Source: Isoetes taiwanensis (Eukaryota; Streptophyta; Lycopodiopsida; Isoetales; Isoetaceae). Taken from it: a DNA stretch of 64,000 nucleotides. The notes under the pieces are model-generated. The model was not told the origin of the DNA. It was given only the letters and a program-made list of their open reading frames with translations, and ran no database searches. The stretch spans positions 5,976,830 to 6,040,829 of the forward strand of contig JAJEKV010000063.1 in the NCBI GenBank assembly GCA_021234155.1. Reading direction: 5' to 3'. The position numbers and the translations under genes are program-made. This document shows, in pieces, positions 33,761 to 45,458 of the stretch; position 1 is the stretch's first letter; each line of letters starts with the position of its first letter.

Positions 33761-34754
33761 AATTTGAAAAAAAGACTCTGACTGGCTTCCCCAGAAGGGC
33801 AGCGGGAACCGACGAGAGTAGAATCGCGTTCAACCTGAGCTCTTATGCCACGTTCATTTTCTCTCTGCCGTGAAGGTATGCTGGATTACCATTTTTCTTC
33901 TTTTCCAAGTCTTCGTTTACTATCTTCTCGGTTCCATTATTGCCCTATTTGGTTCTGTTTTTGATGAGCAACTAATTTTTGGATTTTATAGAATCTTTTA
34001 AAATCTATAAGGAGTTAGTAATGTTTGGATTTCCTCGGTTTGCTGCTTTATTCTGAATCATTATAGTGAACTAGGGTATGGATTTCTGAAATGATATTCA
34101 GAATTTGCTGATGTTTGAGATTATTGTTGTGCTTGGATGATACAGCTACTTATTCTTACTAGTATAGGACGTCTGGCTTAATATTTTGTCTACAATGGTG
34201 ATATACAGCTTTGCCTTTAGAAAATAGACCGGAATAACATAATATGGATGTGCCTATTTTAAATGCATGTGCCCTCATTTTTTTCTTGCATCCTATTATT
34301 GCTCTTTTCTTTTACATCTGCAGGTCTTACTTCATTTTGCTCATTCCTACATTGTCCATTATTAATACTAGGCTCAATTATTTCCTGCTCGTTCCTAATT
34401 CTTGCTTATCATTCTTAAATGCTGCAGTTTAACTTAGAACTGCAATTGCCTTATGCAGTGCTGCAGTATTCATGGTTTTATTTTTTTCCATGTGTCAGGC
34501 CGTATGGAAGTAATATCTGATGCGTTATTATACACCAGACTATTGTCTGTCTAATGGGTCTGATGTTATGTTAATAGAAGTCACTATGTCTTGCCAGTGT
34601 TCTTGACATATATTGCGTTTTAGGGCTGTTATTGTGAAATTATGAAGAACTAGATATTATGTTGGTATTTACAGGACCAATGAATGCAAGCTAGGTACAG
34701 ATTTATACATATCTTAATTTCGTATTAACATTGTGTTTCATCAGGGCAACAACT

Positions 34755-34844
34755 ATGGGAAGCATATTGAGCACAATAGGAGCCGACCCAGCATTGCCTC
34801 TGAGTACAACTCTAGACCATCCAGCTGCTCCAACCATCACATGA
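34755..34844 (+). CDS. Upstream ORF in the PEX3 5'UTR, 29 codons
   Basis: ATG at 34755 begins an ORF ending TGA at 34842-34844, 20 bases before the PEX3 ATG, starting MGSILSTIGADPALPLSTTL. It begins 11 bases after the probable 5'UTR splice acceptor. Such a uORF could reduce translation of PEX3 in the parent gene. It may equally be neutral UTR sequence. Confidence 0.3.
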   Translation: MGSILSTIGADPALPLSTTLDHPAAPTIT

Positions 34845-34863
34845 CAACCCCATTGCATTTGGC

Positions 34864-36025
34864 ATGTTACGAGGACCTCGGACCTGGCGGAAAAAGCCAA
34901 GCGCCTTTCTCACTGCTGTAGGCATTGTTGGAACTGGTTGTATCGTGTATTATGGAGTCAGCTGCTATCGTTCTAGACTTCGGGACAAGGAGGCTCAAGA
35001 AGAAGCAAAAAAGGATGCCCTACAGAAAGAAGCGGAAGATCGTGTTGATATGCAGTTGAGGTATCATTTTGAAAGCATCCAAAGGATTTCTGATTCCACT
35101 ACATTACCTTCTGTTATTGGGCAATTGCATAGACGTCTCTTTGAGCTTGTAGATATCACTGGAGTGACTGAGCAACTCTTGATTATTAAAGAAGACGGGG
35201 CAAGCAGTCAAGCCAAAATGCAACTATGGCAGCATCTCAAAATTTTGAGTTTCACTAGGGCTGTCTGTGCAATATGGGCAATTGGGCTAGTTGACTTATT
35301 TGTTAGAATTCAGCTCAATGTCTTAGGCAGGCATCTTTATATTAGCACGGCAACAGATATGGCTTCTAGTGCACAAGGGAAGGCGGTGGAGTTCTCTAAT
35401 GAGCCGGAGGAGTTACCATTGAGTACTCAGCACAAATTCTTGGCATTGGCAGATTTTTTACCATATATGGGTTTACAGTTGTTGGTTTTGGATGCCCAAA
35501 AAGCAGTGGAAAGTGTTTTGAAGGGGCTATCATTGAAGAGACCATACTCCATGGATGAACTAAGAGAGCTGTTTAATAAAATACTGAGAGATGTATTTGA
35601 GGGTGGGCAAAAAGATTGGTCAAAGTATGTGCTGCGAATGATAATTCTCTTCCAGATGAGCTAGCGGCAGCCTCGTTGGCAGCTGGTTCTTCTGCATCGT
35701 CTCCATCTACTCCATTATCTGGTATGGAAGATGAAAAGTTTCAGCAGCTTATTGGTGAAACTAGAGATGTTCTGTCTAGTAAAGAATTCTACGATGTTCT
35801 TGGATCTGTTTTGTTAGTTGTGTTGGATATGGTGATGGATGACCTCCATCTTGGACAGCAAGGAAGGGTACCTTTGGCAAAGCTGCTGCCCCTGTGGCAA
35901 ATCTAGGGAATCTGATATTAGAAAATCCAGGGAATAACAAATACATTCAGGCAATAGCTAAGCTTCCCCAGTTCACTCATTTTGTGCTATGGTCTATGCT
36001 AGCACATAATATCTGTAACTCTTGA
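34864..36025 (+). pseudogene. PEX3: PEX3 (peroxin 3) coding sequence with two frameshifts
   Basis: PEX3 is the peroxisomal membrane anchor that docks PEX19 to insert membrane proteins. The frame starts MLRGPRTWRKKPSAFL, with a hydrophobic segment AVGIVGTGCIVYYGVSCY (about residues 17-34), as in the N-terminal membrane anchor. Family blocks follow: MQLRYHFESIQRISDSTTLP, LWQHLKILSFTRAVCAIWA, VQLNVLGRHLYI-like IQLNVLGRHLYISTATDMAS, and KFLALADFLPYMGLQ. Near 35630 the frame shifts into NDNSLPDELAAASLAAGSS, then LIGETRDVLSSKEFYDVLG. At the four-C run near 35886 it shifts again into VANLGNLILENPGNNKYIQA and ends FVLWSMLAHNICNS with TGA at 36023. No in-frame stop otherwise, so the copy is young or the shifts are consensus errors. 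Confidence 0.88.
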
Positions 36026-36422
36026 TAACTAAGAACATTTTTCTTCTCTGTACAATTTATGTGGACATTGAATGTTTTAATGGCAGCTTAATGCTGCATG
36101 CTTTCACTGAATGCCTGAAAACTATTGGACATTTGTACATGTGCAATGGCCTGCTTAAGCAGAAATAGTGGTAAGCGTCTCTTTGCTAATCTATTTTCAC
36201 CTGTATAGATTCAACCACTTGAGCTGCACTTCTGAATTTCTGTGGGTGGAGACCTCCCTTTGAGATGTAAACTTGTAAACCAATATCTGATTTCTTTTCT
36301 TGTATTTTGATTTCTGTCTTAAAACTTAATCTGCCCTCTTTTCAAGAGGTGTTAGAGATATTGGTTATATATACCAATAGTTTGTATCTCATTTGATAAA
36401 TGAATACAACCTGCCTTTTCTT

Positions 36423-36444
36423 AAAAAAAAAAAAAAAAAAAAAA
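36423..36444 (+). other. Poly(A) tail of the PEX3 retrocopy
   Basis: Twenty-two consecutive A after GCCTTTTCTT, with ATAAATGAA about 30 bases upstream as a likely polyadenylation signal variant. Confidence 0.85.
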
Positions 36445-36779
36445 GAAAAAAAGAGTATTCAACGAGCATAATGACATTTTATTCTATTCTTTAAAATCCT
36501 TATTTTTGGCTCAAAGTATGTCTAATCGAAATCTAATCCCAAGGATGGGAGAGGTGGTTATAAGAATGGGTGCAGCACGACATCGTTGGGAGAACGAAAT
36601 GAACGCCGCCTTGATATTTCAGCTTTTGGCCTTGTTTTAAAACATGAAGCTTTCGCCGACGCCTTCTTGATTTTTGGTGGGAATGTCGCCGCAAAATTTG
36701 ACAGCCCGAAAATATCAAGCCGTTTATTTTCGAGAAAGCCGCCCGGCCGGAAAATTTGGTAGCACCGACTTTCATGACT

Positions 36780-36895
36780 GCCGCCGCTCGCCAGGGCTTT
36801 CGCCCTGAAATTTTCTGTCGGCGAGAATTACCTGTTCCGAAATTTTAACCACCTTGAAATTTCGATTCTAATTACCTTGAAATTTCAAGGTAATT
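36780..36895. repeat. Cluster of inverted repeats including a 26-bp perfect palindrome
   Basis: CTCGCC (36787) pairs with GGCGAG (36820) around an inner stem AGGGC-TTTC-GCCCT. About 50 bases later a perfect 26-bp palindrome lies at 36870-36895, each half being AATTACCTTGAAA. A single half (ACCACCTTGAAATTTCG) precedes it at 36848. Confidence 0.75.
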
Positions 36896-37374
36896 TTCTG
36901 TTGATTTCGAGTTCATTTCCAGTTCAAACGTTTAGTATGAACAAGTGAAAGTATGCAAAATCATGCTACAAAATGGCTTCCAACATAACCACAATCAATT
37001 TTGCTTGTTAAGACACTGCTGATTTGCAACAAAAGACTATTTCAATACATAAACTGCATTTATAGAACTTCCATATGAATTAATCTTCTTGCCCCTATTT
37101 ATAGCATAAAAATCTATTCTGTACACATCAGAGCCCTATCCGCCCTGAATCTCTACAATGTGCTTAAAAATCCACAAATATTTTCTTTCCTAATCCCTGT
37201 CATGATTAACTCAAATGCGGCCAATACAAAGGCCAGATTTACGCTCTAAATGGAATTGAACGAGCCCAAGGCGAACACTGATTATTTTAAAGAATGCTCT
37301 GTTATTGAAGTTTTAATCAAAGAAAATTGCTACAACACTCTAACTTTCTTGCATAACCGCGAGATCTGAAGAAA
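36896..37374. other. Intergenic or noncoding exon sequence
   Basis: AT-rich, no ORF of interest. It may include the second exon of the minus-strand transcript proposed at 37680. Confidence 0.3.
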
Positions 37375-37683
37375 ACAAACATCAGTTAGTGAACGGAAAA
37401 AGAATGGGAAAAAAAAGGTAAACGTGAAAGCATCTTTCACCTAATACCTTGCATGCAAGCTAGATCAATGCAGCGCAAAAGAAAAAGTTGAAGATCCAAG
37501 AAACACCATTCCGAACTGATTTTAACAAAAACTCGGCAAGAAACACCACAAAAACTCAGGCGTTTATCAAGCGCCAACCTAATCCGTCAATCTTATCATG
37601 ACGCAAGAGGCTCCGGTTGGAGAGAAAAACCAGAATGACGCAACCAAAAGAAGCACAAATGAACAGGCACAATACTTTATATG
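37375..37683 (-). ncRNA. Putative promoter and first exon of a minus-strand spliced transcript
   Basis: On the minus strand CATATAAAG (37683-37675) is a good TATA box. About 30 bases on, a G/T-rich leader runs to CATGCAAG|GTATTAG (donor at 37447), a 72-base possible intron ends in TTTTCTTCAG (37376), and sequence continues ATCTCGCGG. No coding frame longer than a few codons starts in the first exon. It may be the 5' end of a lost gene or a noncoding transcript. Confidence 0.25.
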
Positions 37684-37859
37684 GACACGTCACATCCACG
37701 TCAGCAAAAATTGCAAGGTGGATTAAAATTTTGTAGGATGGCGCCGTGGCCCGCCCGAATCACTGGAAATTTCACAATGAAATTTAGAGCAGTAATGATG
37801 GAGTTGTGATGTCATTAATAAAAGGTGTACCTCTATCGAATGTAACTTGAAGGGAATAG

Positions 37860-40800
37860 CAAAACTTGACACACACATGCTCATGCAAGAATCTTCTGTT
37901 GTGATTGGATTTGTTGTCTCAAGGGCATGGTCTATGCCACGTGGTGAAGTAATGTGGCCACAATAACGTCTTGACGTTGACCCGCGAAGGGGGTTAATGG
38001 GACCAATGTAGTCAAGCCCCCCATACCTAAAATGGCTCTGGAGAGATAATGGGATTTAAAGGCGCTTGGGAGAAGAAACTTTGCCAAAGATTTGGCATTA
38101 GTGGCAAGTTTTTATAATATCATAACAATCCTTAAAGCGGTGAGGGGTGGTACCTCGATCCTAAAATATTCTTAGCAGTGGTGTCCCCAGCAAAGTGGCC
38201 TCCACTTATGCCTTTGTGCATTCCTTGATGATCATAATAGCCTCTTCTTCATCCACACATCTCAGCAGAACTCCATCTTGTTGACTTTGCATAAAACATC
38301 ATCTATTAACTTAAATTGCTTACACTTCTCTTTGAGTCTCCTTTGTCGACTTGATATGAGACTTGAGGGCAACTTTCCATGTTGTAGAAAGTTTCTAATG
38401 GGCTGCTGCCACCCTTCATAGACCTGTTCTTGACAAATTTATTCCAGATGTGCTACTGCCATGGGAGTGTCAGTAATTTTAAGTTCATCTTCATGATCAA
38501 AGAATATGTAAGGTAAATAAAGACTTAGATTCCTCACTTGATGCAATTATCTTAGATAAATGTCAAAACTTTGCAACTTATAAGCCCACCTTTGGATTTT
38601 TGGCTTACTAGTTGTCTTACCAAATAACAAACCCATTGGTTTTGCTTCATGTAGACTTGGACATGGCTCTTCAAAAGCAAGCGCCCTTGTCAAGTTAATA
38701 TGGAAGATGAGTGCAAGAGCACTTTTTCTCCACTCGAGTGTAACTTTATTGATTAAGGTCCATTGTTTGCTTGCAAAACTATGGCCCTGCTTGTCCTACA
38801 AAATGGGTAAGCCTATGGCTTTTTTAGTGATAGTAATGTACACCTCAAATGCGATCCAAATCGGGTTTCTTCAAAAGAGTAGCCTCACATATTGAGGTGA
38901 TGAGAAAGTCAAAAGCTTCTTGGCATTGTGATGACCGTAATAGATATATAGCACTTCCTCGATTTGAGAACTTCCCTACTTTTGTCAAATTGGAGATAGG
39001 ACTTATAATGTGAGCAAAGTTAGGGAATATACATTATAAGAAAACTAGTCATACCAATGAAACTCTTGACTTGTTTCAATTTCCTGGGGTACTAACCTTT
39101 TTGAGAGCTTCAACCTTGTCTTGTGCCACTTGAATGCCCGTTTAACACTTCATGTCCCAACATCCGCCCTTTGGAAGCAAAGAAGATACACACTTGAGTT
39201 AAGATTGACTCGAGCTTCTGCACAAAGAGCAAATCTTTGCAAGCAATTCCAAGTGGTTAGTAGGGCAAGAACCTAAACAAAGATCATACAAATAGACTCT
39301 AAACTTCAATAGATATAGACTTAAAGATAACATCCATGGCTCTTTGAAAGGTGGGTGCATTCATCAAACCAAATGGCATCCCTTCATGGCATAGGTGCCC
39401 CGTGAAGTGATGAAAGTGGTTTTTGGCTAATCTTCTTCCTTGATACTTATCTGGTTGAACCTTTGAAAATCCATCCAAGAATGAATAGATATCCTTACAC
39501 CGCCAAGACATATAAAATCTCTTCCAAAAGGAAGAGAGGATAACAATCCTTGATGGTAGCTTTGTTGAGATCTCGATAGTCTATACAAATCCCTCAAAGC
39601 ATCACTCTTTTTCTACTCGGCACAATGCAAGATATCCATTCCGGATTAATTATCTCAATAATGACACTGTATCCAACATCTTGTGTAACTCATCCTTGAT
39701 TAGTCCCATTAGTGAAGCATCAATCCTTCTCAATCTTTGGAAAAGCATTTTACAACTTCCTGATTTTAATTTCCAAATTGATATATCTCCTCTTTGATAC
39801 CAAACAAGTCCTAAATAGTCCCATGCAAATACATCTTTCTTTCTTCAAAAACTTGTAATCCCTTCTTTCTAATCACATAAACATGTATGTTAGAAATATC
39901 CATAACCTTAGCTTCTTGGAGACTTGCAATTAGGGCTTTTGTATTCAGCCATATTGGAGGCGATTTGAGGGTAAATTTCAAAAAAGTTTGTTAGAAGGGC
40001 CTTTTAGTATAGCAACGGATGATGCAACATTTAACTTTTTGGAGATACCTCCATCAAGCCATAAAATACCTTCTTTACCTTGTTTTCAAGATGGTGCACA
40101 CTCCATAACAATAGGAATCAATTCATTTTCTTGGTTTATGTGCCAAACTATAAAATCCCAAAGGTTTTTCTACTAACAACTTCTTATTGAAGTGTACTTC
40201 CTCACTCAAACCATAAGAGCCATCCTGATTGTAAATTGTAGCAACTTGAGATCCATATGAAATAGTACATGGCTTCCTCTTGAGACCAAACATTAATGGT
40301 ATCCATGGTAGACATCCATCCTTCCTAGCAAGAGGTCATAAATGTCCGTGATCCTCTCCACATCGTCAAAGGCAACCACAATGAAGTTAGCAAGCCATAA
40401 TTATGTCTTTGTAGTAACAGGAACCTTGGTTACTATTCCCACAGGGGCTATATTAGCATTAGAGAAAGATTTCAACAAAATAGAAGATCTCTTATCTATT
40501 TCTAGGCCACACGCCTTCATAACATGATAAAACATAATATTCAAAGGGGATCATCCATCTAGCAACACATTGGAAAAGTGTAGTCTCCCAAGATTGCCGA
40601 GCACATAAAAGCACCAAGGTCTTCTTCATTTTGAGCCAACACAAGGTTAGTAGCACCATCAAAGTTCACACAACCCATTAGCTCATTGCAAATAGTTTGG
40701 TACAACAACCTCCTTCTATAACTAGGTGCAACCTTTAGCACAGTGAAGAGATCTACACTTACTTTGGAATTCTGAGTAGGGGATCCACCTCATCAAGATC

Positions 40801-41350
40801 TTGATCTTTCTTACCATGTTTGTGATGAGGAGGTGAAGCTATATCTCGAGGGATATTTTACGAACAGATTTGGTGGTGGTGTGTGATACTCTAGGGCATT
40901 GAGAACAGGTCCACTAGATTCAAAAGATGCTTATTGACTTCATTCATGCTCCCTAGTCCGCACCACTAAATGGTTTCTTCAAACATTGGGAACATCTATG
41001 TTCCAAGACAAATCTTATAGAGGCACTTTGGTTTAGCAAATTTCAATGTAGGACTCGGTTCATATTTGTATTCTTTTTCTTGTTTGGCAAGATACTCTTT
41101 AACCGACATGTAATATCGTAAGATGACCAATCTCTTTACAAAAAAATATATACATGGCACTCTTTTCGTGAGCGCCCTTCCTAACGCACTTAGGGCACAT
41201 TCTCCAAAAGCAGATATTAGATGGATATGTATTTCTATTACAATGAATGCAATATGGAAAAACCTCCCCTAGATGTTTTGAGTTCAACAACAGCTTAGTC
41301 ACTTTTGCCAAGGCTTCAATAACTTTTAGAAAGATCCGCTTTAACCTCTA
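37860..41350 (-). mobile_element. Ty3/gypsy retrotransposon remnant: gag end, protease, RT, RNase H, integrase start
   Basis: Minus-strand order is gag-like Cys/His stretch (41300-41100: CIHCNRNTYPSN, CPKC), protease region (about 40750-40200, weak), reverse transcriptase (39630-39250) and integrase (38310-37870). RT motifs are GICIDYRDLNKATIKDCYPL, KDIYSFLDGFSKVQ, EGMPFGLMNAPTFQRAMD, and the catalytic YLDD reads YLYD. The integrase zinc region reads LLRCVDEEEAIMIIKE and KDCYDIIKTCH, then with a frame change DYIGPINPPSR-like sequence characteristic of the Athila/Tat side of gypsy. Stops and shifts are frequent. The element breaks off in the integrase core near 37860; no LTR was found. Confidence 0.7.
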
Positions 41351-43979
41351 AAACTCATGGAATCTCCTCTTCCTTATATTTCTTCATGTCCTTCAGATGG
41401 CATAAATAGGAATGGGAGGATGGTGATCATAGTCGCATCAATAGCATCAGGGGTAGAAAGGGTGATGGTGAAAGAATGTATGATGTTTATCAGGTAATGT
41501 AGAAAGCATCCAGGTAAGATCAAGTGGTCTTAGCAAAACTTTATAAAATAGAGTCAAAACCATCAAGAACTTGGATCTTGAGAAACTTTCTTTGGATATC
41601 TAGCCTTCTTTCTAAGCCATTGATATGTTGACCTCAACCTGGCTTTAAGAGTCAAACACAAGAAGCCAACTCGAAGCTATGTTCAAGTTGGGGTTAGAAC
41701 CTCCAGATCACTTAAGGTAATCAATCTATAGAAGAAGCTTTCAATAGAATAGCTTCAAACAACAAGTACCTTTCTCATTTACGGATACCGATAGCACTAC
41801 TCAAGTCAAGGTAGCTTGCGTGAATGTATTAATTTTCAAAGTTTGTTTTCCTAAATTGGCAAAGAAAAGTTATTAGAAGAATATGGTGAAATCCTTTGAC
41901 CAAGTCGGAGTTGTAATCTAGGATATATTGAGCTCCAACTTGGGTCAAAAAATTGGTAAATGGCAATCCAATATACAAAACAACAATCAAGAAATGTTTT
42001 TTGAGTTACCAAAAGGGTTTTTGAGAAATTTTAAATCAAATAGGTGCAACAAGTAGTTGTGATATGGAACAAGAGATCAGATTGCAATTTGGATTACAAG
42101 GCATACTTTTGTGCACTGATTTGCAAAAATACAGTAAAAAACTCTCTCGGACGAAATGTGGAAATTTGCAACTCGAGTTTGGATTGTTTTTTATTTATTT
42201 ATTTTTTTTAACAAGCAGGTGCTAATGGATGCAAGGATAGATGACAACCTATCAAAAAAGGATTTGGAATAAAGGACATTTTACCATCAAATTTTCTGAA
42301 CTAGAAATCATATCACAGATGATTTTTGAAACTTAGTGGGCAATTTTCATTGATGAGAAGGTAATACAAGTCATAATATGGTTGTGTAGAAGGAAAACTG
42401 CCCTCGAAACACATCAGAAGATCATTCGAGTACATAAAATAATATAAGAAGGTATTTTTCAATCAAATCTTTGCATATCCAACTGAGGAGTGCATAGAAG
42501 CTTCAAGAATTCTTTATATCATGCCCAACATGCATTAATGTCAAATTTGAACGCTACTGGCCTTTCAAAAATGTCTTTAATCTAAACCCTTGTATATATT
42601 TTTTTTTTTTTTTTTTTTTTGTTCCATAATCTGAGGCATTAAAGTTTGGTTGTTGGGTTCATAGTGAGGGAATGCAAAAATAGATACATTTCAGGAGTTC
42701 GGGTAGTGAATCCAAAAGAGGCAATCTCCATAGATCTAGGGTTCTTCGTGTTTTTGCGCGACACGGGTTTGAGTATTTTTTTGCATATATGCGTTGAAGT
42801 TCCCATTGCAGATAAGTGTATTAAAGTGGTTTTTCAATGGTTTTGATGGGTCCAATGGGGCAAATAATAAGGCCTTAATACTTCTTAGCCTTGAAATCTT
42901 GGTAGAAACCTCAAAACTCAATTTTCGTTTTGGACTAGATTGAATAGTGGAGAAATACTATATGGGACTCCACAAGGCCACTTATATGATGGAGCACGGG
43001 AGCATGAAACCTTTAATGCCATGGCAGAAAAATAGTAGAATGGGAGATAATAATAAAAGGAATCCATTTTTTTTTAACACCCTACCGGGCCTACAAAATT
43101 TCTTCCTCAAATTCTAGCCTATCCACGTAATTTCCATGTTTTTTTTTTGGGGGGAGGGGTAATGAATATGATAGGAGATAATGAGGAAGTCATATGGTGG
43201 TAGAAAATAGTGAACGAAAAGGCATTTGACAAAAGATTCGAGGGAAAAGTGGCAACATGAGTGTTGGGTGCATGGTGCTTGATGATGTAAACATTAGAAA
43301 TGAGGCATATAGAGAAGATTATGAGGAGTACATGGAAAATTCATAAAAAACAAGAAGCAAAATGGTCAAAAAATAGTTATCGTGGGTGATTGAAAAATTA
43401 TTGGATGGACTAGAATTTCAAAGGGAATGTGAAATAAAGTTGCAAAAATGTGGAAGTGGACCAAAAAAGGCTAAGTTAAGAAGAAGCAAGGGTAGATATG
43501 TGGCAATGATGAGCATATGAAATGTGGGTAAGAAAATACTAGGTTTTAGAACCATATATCAAGGGGTCTTCCAAACTCTAACTTCCAAACTTCAAATGAG
43601 TGCCTTCCAATCTTCCACAACCCAAAATCTTCCTTTGATCAAATGTTTGACTATGAATAAAGTACCTCCCATGGAGTTTGACCTTGAATGCTTTGTGTTG
43701 ACCTTTGAGGATGAATTTTCTTTGACCTTCACACCAATGTTGCCTACCAAAGTCTTCCAAACTTTGACCTAGTCTTCAAGCATAGACCAATGGTTAGCAT
43801 GTTTCCCTTTGGGGGCAATACATGGGATGGGTAAGCTATGGTTTGATAATAATTGTTACAGCATGCGAGCACAATTAAAGAACCTACATGGGAAAGCAAA
43901 GAAGCATCATTTGCAAAGATATAGGAAATTGCACACACAGAAAAAAGTTGCATTCATATGCAAGCACTAAAAGGATTTA
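41351..43979. other. Decayed sequence, probably retroelement, with poly-T run
   Basis: AT-rich sequence that may be the gag and 5' part of the gypsy remnant. A run of 22 T at 42599-42620 could be the poly(A) tail of a minus-strand retrocopy; the adjacent sequence to 42921 has an ORF of 61 codons without known domain. Five TTGAC cores lie between about 43645 and 43770. No gene recognised. Confidence 0.35.
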
Positions 43980-44345
43980 TATGAGAAGCTTTTGCACCAG
44001 CTAGAAAGACTCGAAGCGATGCATGTATATGTCCCTCAATACCAAGATATTGATGCAATGGCCATGTACTATTATGCGCAGAAAATGTATTATAGAGAGG
44101 GGGAACAACTGCAGATAAACCTCTACAGACCTTTTGTTACTTTAGCAGAGATACAAGGTGCTACAGAGAAATTAGCAAACGGAAAAGCATCTAATATTGC
44201 AGAACTCAAATCTGAAATGATCGAATGGGCGGATGATGCAGTGGCTACAACGATAACAGACTTATTTAATTCAGTCATGGAAAAGGAATTTCTCCAAGAA
44301 TGGCAGCTGAACAGAATAGTTTTTCTCAGTCATCTAATAGCCTCT
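43980..44345 (+). pseudogene. LINE-A fragment: region before the reverse-transcriptase fingers
   Basis: The plus strand reads LYRPFVTLAEIQGATEKLAN, GKASNIAELKSEMIEWADDA and FNSVMEKEFLQEWQLNRIV. The pattern (F)TLxEIxxAxxxLxxGKAxDxxxLxxEMIKW...NxVxxxGxxPxxW is the segment just ahead of the reverse transcriptase in LINEs, and the C-terminus would lead to a KVVPIYK-like motif as in the copy at 25530. Homology ends abruptly, so it is a small truncated piece on the opposite strand from the other copies. Confidence 0.6.
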
Positions 44346-45458
44346 CCCCTTAAGGTGGATTGTCCCTTGTACAGTTTTAGATTTTCGAGCCCATAGAGTT
44401 TAGCTTGAGCCACGATTATTTTGTGCAAGGTTGCGATCGATTGCGCCTTTTTTTGTTGTTCGATTCTGCCTTTGCGAACTTGCCACCACTATGGCTCTAT
44501 TTTTTGGCGAATCCTTTACCGCATGGTTATCTTTGAAAGGAGTTATTAGAGTTGAGCTCAGGTGTTGTCAGCCTTGACTTGTTGATTGGAGATCTAATCT
44601 TTTAGGCTAGACTCTAGAAATTCTCGTCATGGTGGAATACCAGATTTACAGATTGGTACATCCATGGGCTTTGAATCCTCCATACATTGAGAAGCTTGGG
44701 CTTTGTTAGATTTTTTATCTTTGCCACGAGTTGTATGTTAATTCTGATTGTTTCATTTTGGCATAGAAGGAAAGGGAGTCCTCTCGTGGAGATGTCAGGA
44801 GGATGAATTAGGAATTAGGATCAACTTAAAAAGGTCAAACTCTTTTAAGAGAAGAGAATGAATTTGAGCATGAAGATCATATTTTGCGCCTAGACAATGA
44901 TAAAGGTATCCGCTCTTTTGGTGTGTGCATCTCTAAGAAATTAAGGTTTCTTTTATTGATCTCTCTTCGCTTTCATTTTGAACCGTGCTTGTTAAATGTT
45001 CTTGGATGGGTGCATTTTTGGGATATCTTTTTTGCGCTTTACTTTTTACTCGTTAAGAACCCTGGGTCTCACATAGGCATATATGGGGGATACCTCATCT
45101 GATGCATGCAAGGGTCACCCAAAACCCCATGTATACAACTTTTTGGAGGTGGAAAACCCCTAGATACAAAATAGGAAAATCCAGTTTCCATGCCCCCTTC
45201 CATAGATGTACTTACGGTCTGTCTTAATTTTTACATACCCCTACCTACTTGAATTTGTGCACTATAGCCTTATTTAGAGATCAACACTGAGATTAGAGAC
45301 CAGTCATTGAGCACATTGATCCGCTGAACACTAAAATTCGAGACCGATCACTTAGCTAACATGTTAGCTCACTCAGCTCACTAAACATAGGGTGTCTGCT
45401 TACAACTTTTACAAAATTATAACCTTTTCGTTCTAGCATCGTATGACCCACAAAACCA
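44346..45458. other. Intergenic, no gene seen
   Basis: No recognised coding sequence. A 72-codon ORF (44884-45102) is hydrophobic but unrecognised. Confidence 0.35.

Larger units (their letters stand above)
33778..36444 (+). mobile_element. Poly(A)-tailed retrocopy of PEX3 mRNA
   Basis: The PEX3 coding sequence from 34864 has no introns although PEX3 genes are normally multi-exonic. It is followed by a 3'UTR and a run of 22 A at 36423-36444. A candidate target duplication GAAAAAAAGA occurs at 33766-33775 and 36445-36454, just after the tail. If the left copy is right, the insert begins near 33778 and contains about 100 bases of 5'UTR, an apparent unspliced 868-bp intron (GTATGC at 33876 to TTTCATCAG at 34743) and the CDS. 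The repeat is A-rich, so the left border is the weaker part of the case. Confidence 0.7.

Noticed and set aside
42599-42921. Poly(A)-tailed retrocopy on the minus strand next to the 22-T run
   Set aside because: No target duplication and no recognisable coding sequence adjacent; the run alone is not enough.
43645-43770. Promoter of a defence gene based on TTGAC motifs
   Set aside because: No gene follows; kept only as a low-interest observation.
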